64,000 nt of DNA from Streptomyces sp. HUAS MG91 (GTDB lineage Bacteria > Actinomycetota > Actinomycetes > Streptomycetales > Streptomycetaceae): positions 100,851 through 164,850 of the forward strand of contig NZ_CP159535.1 of the NCBI RefSeq assembly GCF_040529335.1, read 5' to 3'. Below the pieces are notes generated by a model. That model had not been told where the DNA came from. It made no database searches and was given only the letters and a program-made list of their open reading frames with translations. Shown here piece by piece: positions 42,952 to 50,922 of the stretch; the first letter of the stretch is position 1, and each line of letters begins with the position of its first letter. A program made the translations under genes and the position numbers.

Positions 42952-43623
42952 TCAGAGGCCGCGGGCGGTGATGTCGCCGTGCGAGGTGGTCGCGTGGATG
43001 GTCAGACCGGCGGCGGCACCGTCGCTGTTGCGCAGCGTGTTGGTGATCCGGCCGTAGGCGGTACGGGCGTCGAGCGAGGCGGAGACGCCGGGAGCGGCGC
43101 CGACCGAGATCGCGCCCGACTCGGTGTGCAGGGTGAGGGTGACGTGCGAGGCTTCGGCGACGGTCAGGTCGCCCTTCTGGGCGCGGAGTTCGGCGGGTCC
43201 GGTGAGGCGGGCCACCGAGATGTCGCCGTCGGCGACGGTGAGCCGGGTGTTCGCGGTCTCGTCCAGCGCGACGGTGGCCTGTGCGCCCTCGAACGTGACG
43301 TCGCCGAGCCGTCCCTCGCTGCGGAGTTCGGCACTGGCCGCCTTCGCGTCGACGTGTGAGCCGGCGGGGAGCTGCACGGTCACCTCGACCGAGCCGGAGT
43401 TGCCGAGCACCCCGTGCGTGGCCTCCGGAGCCTCGATCCGCAGCACACCCTCGCGGTAGGAGACCTCGATCTGCTCGGCCGCCTTCACGTCGCGGCTCCT
43501 GGCGGAGTCGGCGGGGCGCACCTCGACGGTGGTGTCGGTCCGGTCGGCGGCGACGAGGTGGATCCGTCCCGCCGGGATGTCGAGCACGGTCGGTACCGGG
43601 GCCGGGGTGTCGAACTTCTGCAT
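42952..43623 (-). CDS. DUF4097-family beta-helical protein
   Basis: 223 residues from the ATG at 43623, preceded at ideal distance by AAGGAG. The upstream ATG at 43638 has no such site and its codons overlap the ribosome-binding site. The sequence is a run of short beta-rich repeats (for example ELRSEGRLGDVTFEGAQATVALDETANTR split into units ending in GD or SG), as in DUF4097/YvlB-type putative adhesins. These are common next to DrrAB-like transporters in Streptomyces. Function unknown. No signal peptide or membrane segment is visible, so it is probably cytoplasmic. Confidence 0.8.
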   Translation of the reverse strand: MQKFDTPAPVPTVLDIPAGRIHLVAADRTDTTVEVRPADSARSRDVKAAEQIEVSYREGVLRIEAPEATHGVLGNSGSVEVTVQLPAGSHVDAKAASAELRSEGRLGDVTFEGAQATVALDETANTRLTVADGDISVARLTGPAELRAQKGDLTVAEASHVTLTLHTESGAISVGAAPGVSASLDARTAYGRITNTLRNSDGAAAGLTIHATTSHGDITARGL

Positions 43624-43676
43624 CGTGCTCTCCTTCATCCACGTCGCGTGCCCTGCAGCCCGCTGTTTCTGATGAT

Positions 43677-43695
43677 GGAAACGCTACGTTGCATT
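43677..43695 (+). repeat. 19-bp direct repeat, copy A
   Basis: GGAAACGCTACGTTGCATT, an exact match to 44025-44043. It lies 54 bp upstream of the DUF4097 start, in the position of a promoter or operator. Confidence 0.8.
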
Positions 43696-44024
43696 TATGA
43701 AACTGGCAACTGAGGTTCAGTGCTCAACTCGCTAACTATGCAGGCCAGAGCCGTGATTTCATTGCAATGGGATCGAGTTGAATGCAACGCTTTCGAGGTC
43801 CAGTGTTGCAACGAGTTGGCGGTGAACGCTATGCCGGGGCGTCGGGGCCGCGCGTGACCCCCGCCGCACCGACACCGGACGACCTGCCCGACCATGCCCC
43901 ACGCCGGTGCAGCCCCGCTCGAGCCCCGCTGGAGCCCGCGCGAGGACCCGGGCCGCACGGCCGCCTCCGGGCGCCCTCGACCGGCGTTCCGGCGGTGGCG
44001 TGCACCATGAAAGTTTCGATGGCC

Positions 44025-44043
44025 GGAAACGCTACGTTGCATT
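44025..44043 (+). repeat. 19-bp direct repeat, copy B
   Basis: An exact copy of 43677-43695, 348 bp away. The partner motif GTTGCAACGAG is also repeated at almost the same offset (43805-43815 and 44149-44159), indicating a duplicated regulatory block. Confidence 0.8.
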
Positions 44044-44246
44044 CATTGGTGCAGCAATGTATGGATAGGGTAACTGCGTTCTGACGTAGGAAAAAGGTGG
44101 GAGAAGTTGCAATAGTCTCCTGGTGAACGCAACAGCGATACAGGGGTCGTTGCAACGAGCTGTAGGTGAACGCCGGGCGCGGCGCTCTCTTGGCTGGTCG
44201 CCGCACGGACGGCGGCCGCGGATGCGCACACCCATTGCGCACGAAA

Positions 44247-44264
44247 AAACCTACCGAGCGGTTT
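44247..44264. promoter_or_regulatory. ARE-like operator 1 upstream of the TetR gene
   Basis: AAACCTACCGAGCGGTTT has AAACC/GGTTT arms, resembling autoregulatory elements bound by gamma-butyrolactone receptors. It lies just upstream of the probable tetR promoter. Confidence 0.5.
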
Positions 44265-44267
44265 AAA

Positions 44268-44295
44268 TTGACTTACCATTCGACCGGTTTATACA
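44268..44295 (+). promoter_or_regulatory. tetR promoter with ARE-like operator 2 in the spacer
   Basis: TTGACT (44268-44273) and TATACA (44290-44295) are separated by 16 bp, a good -35/-10 pair. The spacer contains TTACCATTCGACCGGTTT, whose CCGGTTT end matches the autoregulatory-element consensus. A receptor bound here would block RNA polymerase, so autorepression of the TetR gene relieved by a butyrolactone-type signal is expected. Confidence 0.6.
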
Positions 44296-44400
44296 GTCAT
44301 GCGGACTCTAGGTGGATCTCGGCGTCAGCCGATGGCCTCACGCAGTCGCACGCGGGTGGCTGATGCCGGCCCGTTCACGGACACATGAGGTGAGGCGCCC

Positions 44401-45030
44401 ATGAAGGCGAAGCAGGAGCGGTCGGTGCGGACCCTGGAGCGGCTGATCACCTCGGCGGCCCAGCAGTTCGCGGACCGCGGCTTCGTCCGGGCCACGCTCA
44501 GCGACGTCAGTGAGGCGGCCGGCGTCACCAAGGGGGCGCTCTTCTTCCACTTCGCCACCAAGGACGAGCTCGCGGACGCCGTCCAGGCCCGCGGCGAGGA
44601 CATCCTGGAGTCGGCGATCGGGGACATCGCCGGCCGGGAGGCCTTCAGCCTGCAGATCCTCGTCGACGCCACGCACGAGCTGAACCGCCTGCTGCGGGAG
44701 GACCCCTTCGTGCGGGCGGGGGTGCGCATCACCCGGGAGCGCACGGGCGCGGCGGCGTCGGACTTCTACCCCCTGTGGTTCGGCAGGCTGTGGAAGCTGC
44801 TGGACGACGCCCGGCGCAAGGGGGAACTGGACGGCGAGGTCGCCGACATGTCGGCGCGCACCCTGGTCACCGCCGCGGTCTCCGGTGTCGAGGTCCTCGC
44901 CTCGATGGGGGTGTCCGCGGACGAGGGCGACCAGTGGCTGACCCACCTGTGGGACCTCTTCCTGCCCCTCCTCACGCCGCCCGGAGATCCGAACCGTATA
45001 CGGACCATGACCTTCACGGATCTCCCGTAG
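44401..45030 (+). CDS. TetR-family regulator, probable gamma-butyrolactone receptor
   Basis: 209 residues. The N-terminal helix-turn-helix ATLSDVSEAAGVTKGALFFHFATKDELADAV closely follows the ArpA/ScbR/BarA pattern (VTKGALYFHF). The C-terminal ligand domain is of normal length. Family members bind ARE sequences and are released by gamma-butyrolactones or butenolides. An afsA homologue and two reductases lie immediately downstream, and ARE-like sites lie at its own promoter and before afsA, which supports a signal receptor over an antibiotic-responsive pseudo-receptor. Either could control clusters on both sides. Confidence 0.85.
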   Translation: MKAKQERSVRTLERLITSAAQQFADRGFVRATLSDVSEAAGVTKGALFFHFATKDELADAVQARGEDILESAIGDIAGREAFSLQILVDATHELNRLLREDPFVRAGVRITRERTGAAASDFYPLWFGRLWKLLDDARRKGELDGEVADMSARTLVTAAVSGVEVLASMGVSADEGDQWLTHLWDLFLPLLTPPGDPNRIRTMTFTDLP

Positions 45031-45102
45031 ATTGCCCATGAGTGCTACAAACTTCACACGCTGGGGGCCGATCGCTCCCGCGGGGGAGTCTCAGGGGGAG
45101 AC

Positions 45103-45867
45103 ATGGGCGCTTTGGCGGGCAAGACGGCATTGGTCACCGGAGCGAGTCGCGGGATAGGGCGCGGCATCGCGTGCCGGCTCGCCCGCGAAGGAGCCCTGGT
45201 CGGTGTGCACTTCCGGGGCGACGACGCCGCGGCCGACGAGACCCTCACCGCGATCCGCGACAGCGGCGGCCGGGCCTTCTCGATCCGCGCCGACCTCGGC
45301 GCCCCGGGGGCGGCGGAGCTGATGTACGCCCAGTTCGACGCGGAGGTGGCGCAGTTGGGCGCGGCTCCGGGCCTGGACATCCTGGTCAACAACGCGGGAG
45401 TCAGCGGCTCGGCCCGCATCGAGGAGGTGACACCGGAGCTCTTCGACCGGATCTTCGCGGTGAACACCAAGTCGCTGGTCTTCGTGGCGCAACAGGCGGT
45501 CAAACGCATCCACGACGGCGGCCGCATCATCAACGTGTCGTCGGCCGCGACGCGGCTGGCCTACCCCGAGTCCCTCGTGTACTCGATGAGCAAGGGCGCC
45601 GTGGACACCTTCACCCTGGCTCTCGCCAAGGAGATGGGGCAACGGAACATCACCGTGAACGCGGTGCGCCCCGGGTTCGTCGAGACCGACATGAACGCCG
45701 GGAAGCGGCTCCACGCGAAGGCCACGGACGAACTGGCCGCCTGGTCCGTCTTCAACCGGCTGGGGCAGCCCGAGGACGTGGCCGACATCGTCCTGTTCCT
45801 GGCGTCGGACGCGTCGCGGTGGATCACCGGACAGTGCATCGACGCCTCCGGCGGATCCCGGCTGTGA
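45103..45867 (+). CDS. Short-chain dehydrogenase/reductase
   Basis: 254 residues of the classical SDR type. It has the NAD(P) motif TGASRGIG, NNAG, catalytic Ser in INVSSAA, YSMSKGA (Tyr-x-x-x-Lys) and PGFVETD. The ATG at 45103 follows a GGGGGA ribosome site. Lying between the butyrolactone receptor and the AfsA homologue, it may reduce the beta-keto group of the butenolide intermediate made by AfsA, as proposed for similar reductases in butyrolactone loci. Direct proof of substrate is lacking. Confidence 0.88.
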   Translation: MGALAGKTALVTGASRGIGRGIACRLAREGALVGVHFRGDDAAADETLTAIRDSGGRAFSIRADLGAPGAAELMYAQFDAEVAQLGAAPGLDILVNNAGVSGSARIEEVTPELFDRIFAVNTKSLVFVAQQAVKRIHDGGRIINVSSAATRLAYPESLVYSMSKGAVDTFTLALAKEMGQRNITVNAVRPGFVETDMNAGKRLHAKATDELAAWSVFNRLGQPEDVADIVLFLASDASRWITGQCIDASGGSRL

Positions 45868-46244
45868 CGGGAGGCGCCCTGTCGGCCCCGGGCTGAGAGG
45901 GCGTCAACCGGCCCGCCCCGCACACTTTTTGACGCGAAACCTTCCGTGCGGCGAGGTGAAAGCGCGAAGGCCCGCCGGTGACGTCGGGGCGACGGCGGCA
46001 CGCCACGTGGCCCCTCACTTCGGCATTCACGCGCCCGGGTCCGGCCGGGGGCCGGGACGGCCGCGCACCCTCCCACCGATCCTCGACCCAATCGGGTACC
46101 CAATTTGCCTCCGGCTAACAGAAAAAAACCAGTCGACTGGTATTCTCTAGCTGCTTCGCGCTGCACTTGGGGCCTCGTTGCTCGCCATTTGTTCTGCTCA
46201 GGACGCGTTTTCTTCAGATCGACGTCTCAGCCAGGGGGTTCAAG
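45868..46244. promoter_or_regulatory. Promoter region of the afsA homologue
   Basis: 377 bp without a convincing gene. The right part becomes AT-richer and contains the ARE-like palindrome at 46128-46141, with TATTCT (46141-46146) as a possible -10 element at its edge. Confidence 0.5.
46128..46141. promoter_or_regulatory. ARE-like palindromic operator upstream of afsA homologue
   Basis: ACCAGTCGACTGGT is a perfect 14-bp palindrome flanked by AAAA and ATT. This gives a near-palindrome of about 20 bp that matches the look of gamma-butyrolactone receptor binding sites. It is 104 bp upstream of the GTG start, overlapping a possible -10 box, so receptor binding should repress signal synthesis. 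Confidence 0.65.
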
Positions 46245-47207
46245 GTGGGTGCTCTGATACAAACCGACCGTCCGAGTTGCCGGGTAGGTCTGGACCGCGA
46301 CACCGAACTCTTCGAACAGACCGTGCCGCGCAGCCTGGTGCACCGGGCCGCGGTCTCCGAGGTCCTCGTGACCGGGTGGCGGAGCACGGAAGGCACGTCG
46401 TACCGGCTCGGCGCCCAGTGGTCCCGAGGGCACGGCTACTACGGGGCCGTCGCCGACACGTGGCACGACCCGATGCTCTTCGCTGAATCGATTCGCCAGT
46501 CGTGCCTGCTGCTCGCCCACGAGGCCCTGCACGTCCCCATGACGCACCAGTTCCTCACCACGCGCACCTCCTTCCAGGTGGACGAGGCCGGAGTCCGGCT
46601 GTCGCGCCCCGGCCGGCCCGCCCACGTCGTCCTCGACATGAGCCTGGCCGAGGTCAAACTCCGCGCGGGCAACGTCAGCTCCTACGGATACGACGTCGTC
46701 GCCCTCCGCGACGGCGAGCGCGTGGGCGTGGGCCACCTGAAGGGCCAGTGCGTCTCCCCGGCCGTCTACGAACGGTTGCGCGGCGACCGGGTCGGAGCGC
46801 GCGCCTCGCGCCCCGCGGTCCAGTCCGTCGATCCCCGGCTCGTCGGCAGGGACTGCGAGTTCGACGTCGTGCTCGGCACCTCCGTGGCCGACGGAGTGCT
46901 GCCGCTGCGCATCGATCCGGAGCACCCGGTCCTGTTCGACCACCCGGTCGACCACGTCTCCGGCATGGTCTTGATGGAAGCCGCACGGCAGATGGCGCTG
47001 CTGGCCCTGCGGGCCCCTCAGGCGCTCCTGGTCGCCTGCGAGGCGAACTTCCGGCGCTACGTCGAGTTCCACGTCCCGTGCCTGGTGACGGCCGACGCCC
47101 CCGAGCGCGACTCCGCGGGCCGCAGCTGGCTCACCATCCACTTCCACCAGAGCGGCACCGAGGTCGGCTCCTGCCGGGTCGCCCTGGTCACCGGCACGGA
47201 GAACTGA
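46245..47207 (+). CDS. AfsA/ScbA-family gamma-butyrolactone synthase
   Basis: 320 residues from GTG 46245, with AGGGGG six bases upstream. Two A-factor repeat (hotdog-like) units are visible. The first is around PRSLVHRAAVSEVLVTGW with WSRGHGYYGAVAD. The second is around VLFDHPVDHVSGMVLMEAARQMAL, the family signature. AfsA-type enzymes condense a beta-ketoacyl-ACP with dihydroxyacetone phosphate as the first committed step of gamma-butyrolactone signals. Neighbouring reductases and a TetR receptor complete a signalling set. The exact signal (butyrolactone, butenolide or furan) cannot be told from sequence. Confidence 0.95.
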   Translation: MGALIQTDRPSCRVGLDRDTELFEQTVPRSLVHRAAVSEVLVTGWRSTEGTSYRLGAQWSRGHGYYGAVADTWHDPMLFAESIRQSCLLLAHEALHVPMTHQFLTTRTSFQVDEAGVRLSRPGRPAHVVLDMSLAEVKLRAGNVSSYGYDVVALRDGERVGVGHLKGQCVSPAVYERLRGDRVGARASRPAVQSVDPRLVGRDCEFDVVLGTSVADGVLPLRIDPEHPVLFDHPVDHVSGMVLMEAARQMALLALRAPQALLVACEANFRRYVEFHVPCLVTADAPERDSAGRSWLTIHFHQSGTEVGSCRVALVTGTEN

Positions 47208-47214
47208 GCCGCAC

Positions 47215-48186
47215 GTGACCACGGTGACCACCGCGACCGCCCCGGTCGGCACGGACACGGTTCTTGTCGCGGGAGGCACAGGCTTCATCGGACGCGCCGT
47301 CGTCCGCGAGCTCCAAGCCCGTACCGGCGCCGGTGTGCGGGTGCTGTCCTCCCGCGGCGGGACAACCCCTCCCGCGGGCTCCCCCGTCCGGCACGTCCGC
47401 GCCGACCTGACCCGCCGGGACAGCCTGCGGGGAGCCTGCGACGGCGTCACGACCCTGGTGCACACCGCCTCGTACGTCGGACGGGACGCCGAGCGCTGCA
47501 CGGCCGTCAACCACGACGGCACCCTGGCCCTGCTCGACGAGGCGCGACGGGCCGGAGTCGCCCGCGTCGTCCATGTCAGCACCGCCTCGGTGTACGGCAG
47601 CGGACCCCACCGCGGGGCACGCGAGGAGGACCTGCCCCTGCGGCCCGAGTCCGCGGCGAGCGCCTCCCGGATGCGGGCCGAGCAGGCGGTCCTCGACGCG
47701 GGCGGAGCCGTGCTGCGGCCGCACCTCGTCCACGGCGAGGGAGACAGATGGGTCGTGCCGGCCATCGACCGGCTGCTGCGGAGCGTCCCGGCCTGGCCGG
47801 CGGACTGCGACCCGCACATCTCGATGATCGCGGTCCGCGACCTGGCCCGCTGCGTGGTCTCCCTGGCCCTCGACCCGGGAGCGGCGCACGGACCGGAGAT
47901 CTTCCACGCGGCGGACCCGCGGCCGGTGCCCATGAGCCGGCTCAAGTCGGCACTGCACCGCACCCTCGGCACGCCCCTGCCGTCGGTCACGATCTCCCGC
48001 GACGAGCACCGGGCGCGGATCCGCCGCGCCCTGCCCGCGCTCTCCGACCACCAGTACGCCCTGCTCACCGAAGACCACTGGTACGACGCGGACAAGCTGT
48101 GGGCCCGGACCGGACAGCACCCGGGCCCCGGTCTCGAATCGCGCCTGGCCGAGTGCCGCGACTGGTACCTGCGGTACGGGAGTTGA
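47215..48186 (+). CDS. NAD-dependent epimerase/dehydratase family reductase
   Basis: 323 residues, extended SDR type: VLVAGGTGFIGRAVV at the N-terminus, HVSTASVYG, and a substituted YxxxK region. It begins 7 bp after the AfsA homologue with a GTG and is clearly co-transcribed. Similar extended SDRs accompany AfsA homologues in several Streptomyces butyrolactone loci and are thought to reduce or epimerise the signal. It ends just before a strong hairpin. Confidence 0.85.
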   Translation: MTTVTTATAPVGTDTVLVAGGTGFIGRAVVRELQARTGAGVRVLSSRGGTTPPAGSPVRHVRADLTRRDSLRGACDGVTTLVHTASYVGRDAERCTAVNHDGTLALLDEARRAGVARVVHVSTASVYGSGPHRGAREEDLPLRPESAASASRMRAEQAVLDAGGAVLRPHLVHGEGDRWVVPAIDRLLRSVPAWPADCDPHISMIAVRDLARCVVSLALDPGAAHGPEIFHAADPRPVPMSRLKSALHRTLGTPLPSVTISRDEHRARIRRALPALSDHQYALLTEDHWYDADKLWARTGQHPGPGLESRLAECRDWYLRYGS

Positions 48187-48193
48187 CGGCCCC

Positions 48194-48225
48194 GGCCGCG
48201 CGGAGCTCCCGGACTCCGCGCGGCC
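48194..48225 (+). terminator. Terminator of the afsA-epimerase transcript
   Basis: A perfect 12-bp stem (48194-48205 with 48214-48225) and an 8-base loop, immediately after the epimerase stop at 48186. Confidence 0.8.
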
Positions 48226-48369
48226 CCCCGGGCGCGCTCCGCCCGCGCCCAGCCGTCCCTCCAGCCGCCCTGAGTAGCCTCCCGAGCGTTTGAGAGCCTG
48301 TACCGCACCGCGCGTCCGCCGGCCCGCCCGCTCGTCGTCGCGGACCAGCACCGACAGGAGCCGACGCCT

Positions 48370-49269
48370 ATGACCGTGGAAACCACCACCCCCGGCGCGA
48401 CAGCGGCACCTCACGGACGAAGTCGGCGCGTGGAAGGGGAGCCGAGCCGGTACGCGGACCCCACGCCCTGCCGCGCGCCCCGGGGAAGGTGAGCCATGGA
48501 GCACAGCGGCATCGGCACGGCGACGACGTCCAGGGGGCCGGTGCACGCGGGCTGCGGAACCGCGACGGAGGCCAACGCCCGGTACCGGCGACTGATCGCG
48601 AACGGCGCGACCTGGCTGTCGGTCACCTTCGACCTGCCCACACGGCTCGGCCACGACAGCGACGACCCGATCGCCTCCGGTGAGGTCGGCAGGGACGGCG
48701 TCGCGATCGACTCGATCGACGACATGCGCGTCCTGTTCGGCGGCATCCCGCTCGGCAGCGTCTCCACCTCGATGACCGTCGACGCCCCGGCCGCGCCGCT
48801 GCTGGTCCTCTACCACCTGGCGGCGGAGGAACAAGGCGTGACCGCCGACCGGTTGAGCGGCGCGCTCCGCAACGGCGGGACCGGCGACCACTCCCTGGCG
48901 GCCGCGCCCGTCTTCCCGCCCCGCCCGTCGGTGCGGCTGACCGCGGACGTCCTCGCCTACTGCAGGGCCGAACTTCCGCGCTGGAGCACAGCAGCGCCCC
49001 CCGGCCCCGACGACGCCCAGGACCGGCCCCACGGGACGCCCCGCGCACCACTGCACCCCGCGCCCTGCGCCGCGACCCGACAGACCGAACGCATCGCCAA
49101 ACTCCGCGCCTGGCGATGCGGGGAACGCGTCGGCGACACCCTGACGGCACTGCGCGCGACGGCGGCCGGCGTGGACAACGTTCTCTACCCGATGAAGAAC
49201 GCCCTGGCCGCCGGCGCCACCGTCGGCGAGGTCTGCACAGCACTCCGCGAGGTGTGGGGCGGCGGATGA
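48370..49269 (+). pseudogene. Decayed methylmalonyl-CoA mutase-type large subunit
   Basis: One continuous frame from ATG 48370, interrupted by a TGA at 48490-48492. The part before the stop (GEPSRYADPTPCRAPRGR) aligns loosely with the N-terminal GEPGxYPxTRG segment of acyl-CoA mutases. After it, GTATEANARYRRL, FDLPTRLGHDSDDP, GVAIDSIDDMRVLF and VSTSMTVDAPAAPLL are clear mutase sequence. The body of the barrel is then missing, and the frame resumes with the C-terminal segment ERIAKLRAWR...EVCTALREVWG. At roughly 300 codons against the usual 520-560 it cannot form a complete barrel. An intact ancestor might have supplied mutase products to the neighbouring pathways. Confidence 0.8.
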
Positions 49270-49353
49270 CGCACGGGGTGCGGCCGGGGGCGGGGCGCTC
49301 AGCGGTTCACCACGCCACTGGGGCTGTGCGGTCGGGCGAACGGATGCGCAGAG

Positions 49354-49650
49354 TCAGCGGACCGCGGGCCCTGCCGCATCCGCGAGCGGCCGCGTCCGTT
49401 CGGAGCCGGCCGCGATCTGCCGCGTGATGAACGCGTCGATGGCACGCACCGAGCGCAGTTCGTCCGCGTCCGGGATCCATCCGTCGAGGTCGACGGCGAA
49501 GTGGTCGCAGATCCAGGCGACGAGCTGCATGACACCCATGCTGTCGAGCACACCGTGGGCCGGCAGATCCTGATCCGGCTCCACCGTGCCCGCCGACGTC
49601 CCGCTGATCTGCGTGGCCAAGAACTCTTCGATCGCCTGGGAGTGACGCAT
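49354..49650 (-). CDS. Discrete acyl carrier protein
   Basis: 98 residues from ATG 49650, preceded by AGGAGT. The phosphopantetheine motif is GVLDSMGVMQLV with Ser37, and the rest has the four-helix carrier pattern (FLATQI...DQDLPAHG...LVAWICDHFAVDL). It is divergent from the repeat-peptide operon, 220 bp away, and isolated from other fatty-acid or polyketide genes. It may carry an acyl or aminoacyl group for that operon or for the signal-synthesis genes. No direct partner is evident. Confidence 0.85.
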   Translation of the reverse strand: MRHSQAIEEFLATQISGTSAGTVEPDQDLPAHGVLDSMGVMQLVAWICDHFAVDLDGWIPDADELRSVRAIDAFITRQIAAGSERTRPLADAAGPAVR

Positions 49651-49870
49651 CAGGACTCCTTCTGTCTGCCCGGCCAATCGGTTGTACCCGCCTCCACTCG
49701 AATACTCCTTGAACACCGGTCGATCGAGAAATGCGCTGAGGGTTCGCTGGAGAGCCGGTCGATTGACGGCCGCCTCTCTTGTTGCCTCACGGGCCGGGTG
49801 TAATCGTTCGTGGCGGGCTGAACTTCGGGCCCAAGTGTTCTTCCGTGCTGATTCTCCAGGAAGGGTTCTG

Positions 49871-50110
49871 ATGTCCGAGAACGAAATGATAAACCGTGCG
49901 GCGGACGGCTGGGACGGCGAGATCGCGGCGAGCGTCTCCGCCGACTGGGACGGGGAGATCGCGGCCAACGTCTCCGCCGACTGGGACGGCGAGATCGCCG
50001 CGAACGTCTCCGCCGACTGGGACGGTGAGGCCCTCCTGGACGAGGACCTCCTGAACGCCCAGAGGAATCTCGAGGCCGCCGCGAACGATGACGGGCTCAT
50101 CGCGGAATGA
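49871..50110 (+). CDS. Tandem-repeat precursor peptide (putative RiPP precursor)
   Basis: 79 residues from ATG 49871 with AGGAAGGG upstream. After a 13-residue head, Trp14, Trp26, Trp38 and Trp50 occur at exactly 12-residue intervals. Each is followed by Asp-Gly-Glu and, in three repeats, by IAA(S/N)VSAD. The matching DNA (about 49902-50040) consists of 36-bp tandem repeats. An acidic, Leu/Ala-rich tail (LLDEDLLNAQRNLEAAA) follows. It is small, has no known domain and heads an operon with a radical SAM enzyme, oxygenases, a possible protease and an exporter. That is the profile of a multi-core RiPP precursor or peptide scaffold. Here the helical tail may act as a C-terminal recognition segment, or the head as a short leader. 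Confidence 0.8.
   Translation: MSENEMINRAADGWDGEIAASVSADWDGEIAANVSADWDGEIAANVSADWDGEALLDEDLLNAQRNLEAAANDDGLIAE
49905..50040 (+). repeat. 36-bp tandem repeats encoding the Trp-Asp-Gly-Glu core units
   Basis: Four units in frame, with Trp codons starting at 49910, 49946, 49982 and 50018. Units 2 and 3 are nearly identical; units 1 and 4 diverge at the ends. The exact 36-bp period indicates expansion by slippage or recombination within the precursor gene. Confidence 0.85.
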
Positions 50111-50922
50111 CCCGACGCTGGGGCGCGGGAGAGCCCCGCGTTCCAGCCTCCCGCGAAGACGACCCATATCTTTCCTCGTATCTGAACACCCGGGATATCG
50201 GCGGCATTCGGACTTCTCCGGGAGAGGAGACCGCGCCGGGAACGGTGTTCCGGACCGCCGCCATGGGACACGCGCTTCCCGACCTGGTTCTGAATCTGGC
50301 CCGGGAAATCGAGCAGGGAAGTTCCGCGAACACTCGGGAAAAGGTTCATTTCCTCGATCTGAGATCTCCGTCGGAAGTGAACGAAAAGCCCGCGCCGCGT
50401 GACACCGTGACGGTCCATCGGATACCGCTGCGCGACCCCGACGCCCGACACGTTCCCCCGCCGGCCCGCGGCCCCGAGCACTTCGCCCAGCAGTACGTAC
50501 GCATGCTGCCGGACGCCGGACGCGCGGTGGCAACGCTCCTGGACATCGTGGCCGCGGACACCGGACCGGTCGTCGTCGGCTGCCGGCTCGGCAAGGACCG
50601 CACCGGTCTGGTGATCCTGCTCCTGCTGCGGCTGCTCGGCGTGCCGGACCACGACAACCGCGAGGAGTTCGGCCGCACCGGCCGGGCCCTCGCCCGACGC
50701 CGCGACTGGCTCGACGGCTACGCCGCACGACGGGGCGAGACACCCGCCGAAGTGCTGCGCCGCTGCGCCCTCCCACCGGGCGTCCCCCAGCACGTGCTCG
50801 ACGTCCTGCGCCTGCGAGCCGCACGGGACACCCCGGCACCCGCCCTCTGGCCGGCCGTCGACGCGGCCCTGCTGAGACGGGCCCGCGCCCGCCTCACGCG
50901 ACCGAAAGGTGAACTTGCATGA
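50107..50922 (+). CDS. Tyrosine/dual-specificity phosphatase-like protein
   Basis: 271 residues. The P-loop CRLGKDRTG (Cys159 to Arg165) matches the CX5R motif of bacterial tyrosine phosphatases of the SidA/PTP3 type, which also have the N-terminal YLNTRDIGG segment seen here. The ATG overlaps the precursor stop. It could dephosphorylate a phosphorylated pathway intermediate or peptide residue, which fits the kinase and HAD phosphatase later in the operon. A signalling role is the alternative. Confidence 0.82.
   Translation: MTRRWGAGEPRVPASREDDPYLSSYLNTRDIGGIRTSPGEETAPGTVFRTAAMGHALPDLVLNLAREIEQGSSANTREKVHFLDLRSPSEVNEKPAPRDTVTVHRIPLRDPDARHVPPPARGPEHFAQQYVRMLPDAGRAVATLLDIVAADTGPVVVGCRLGKDRTGLVILLLLRLLGVPDHDNREEFGRTGRALARRRDWLDGYAARRGETPAEVLRRCALPPGVPQHVLDVLRLRAARDTPAPALWPAVDAALLRRARARLTRPKGELA

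Larger units (their letters stand above)
43624..44400. promoter_or_regulatory. Long regulatory region with duplicated TTGCA-rich operators and ARE-like sites
   Basis: A gene-free stretch of 777 bp between the leftward DUF4097/ABC operon and the rightward TetR gene. Two related segments (about 43677-43831 and 44025-44175) each open with GGAAACGCTACGTTGCATT and close with GTTGCAACGAG followed by GGTGAACGC. TTGCA or its complement occurs at least six times, including the palindrome CATTGCAATG at about 43761-43770. A GC-rich block of about 200 bp separates the two segments. Two ARE-like sites and a promoter for tetR follow at 44247-44295. No reading frame here looks like a real gene. Confidence 0.6.

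Noticed and set aside
43695..44084. Short frames of about 100 codons on both strands in the repeat-rich intergenic region
   Set aside because: No ribosome binding sites, Arg/Pro-rich composition and overlap with repeated operator-like DNA; no protein family recognised.
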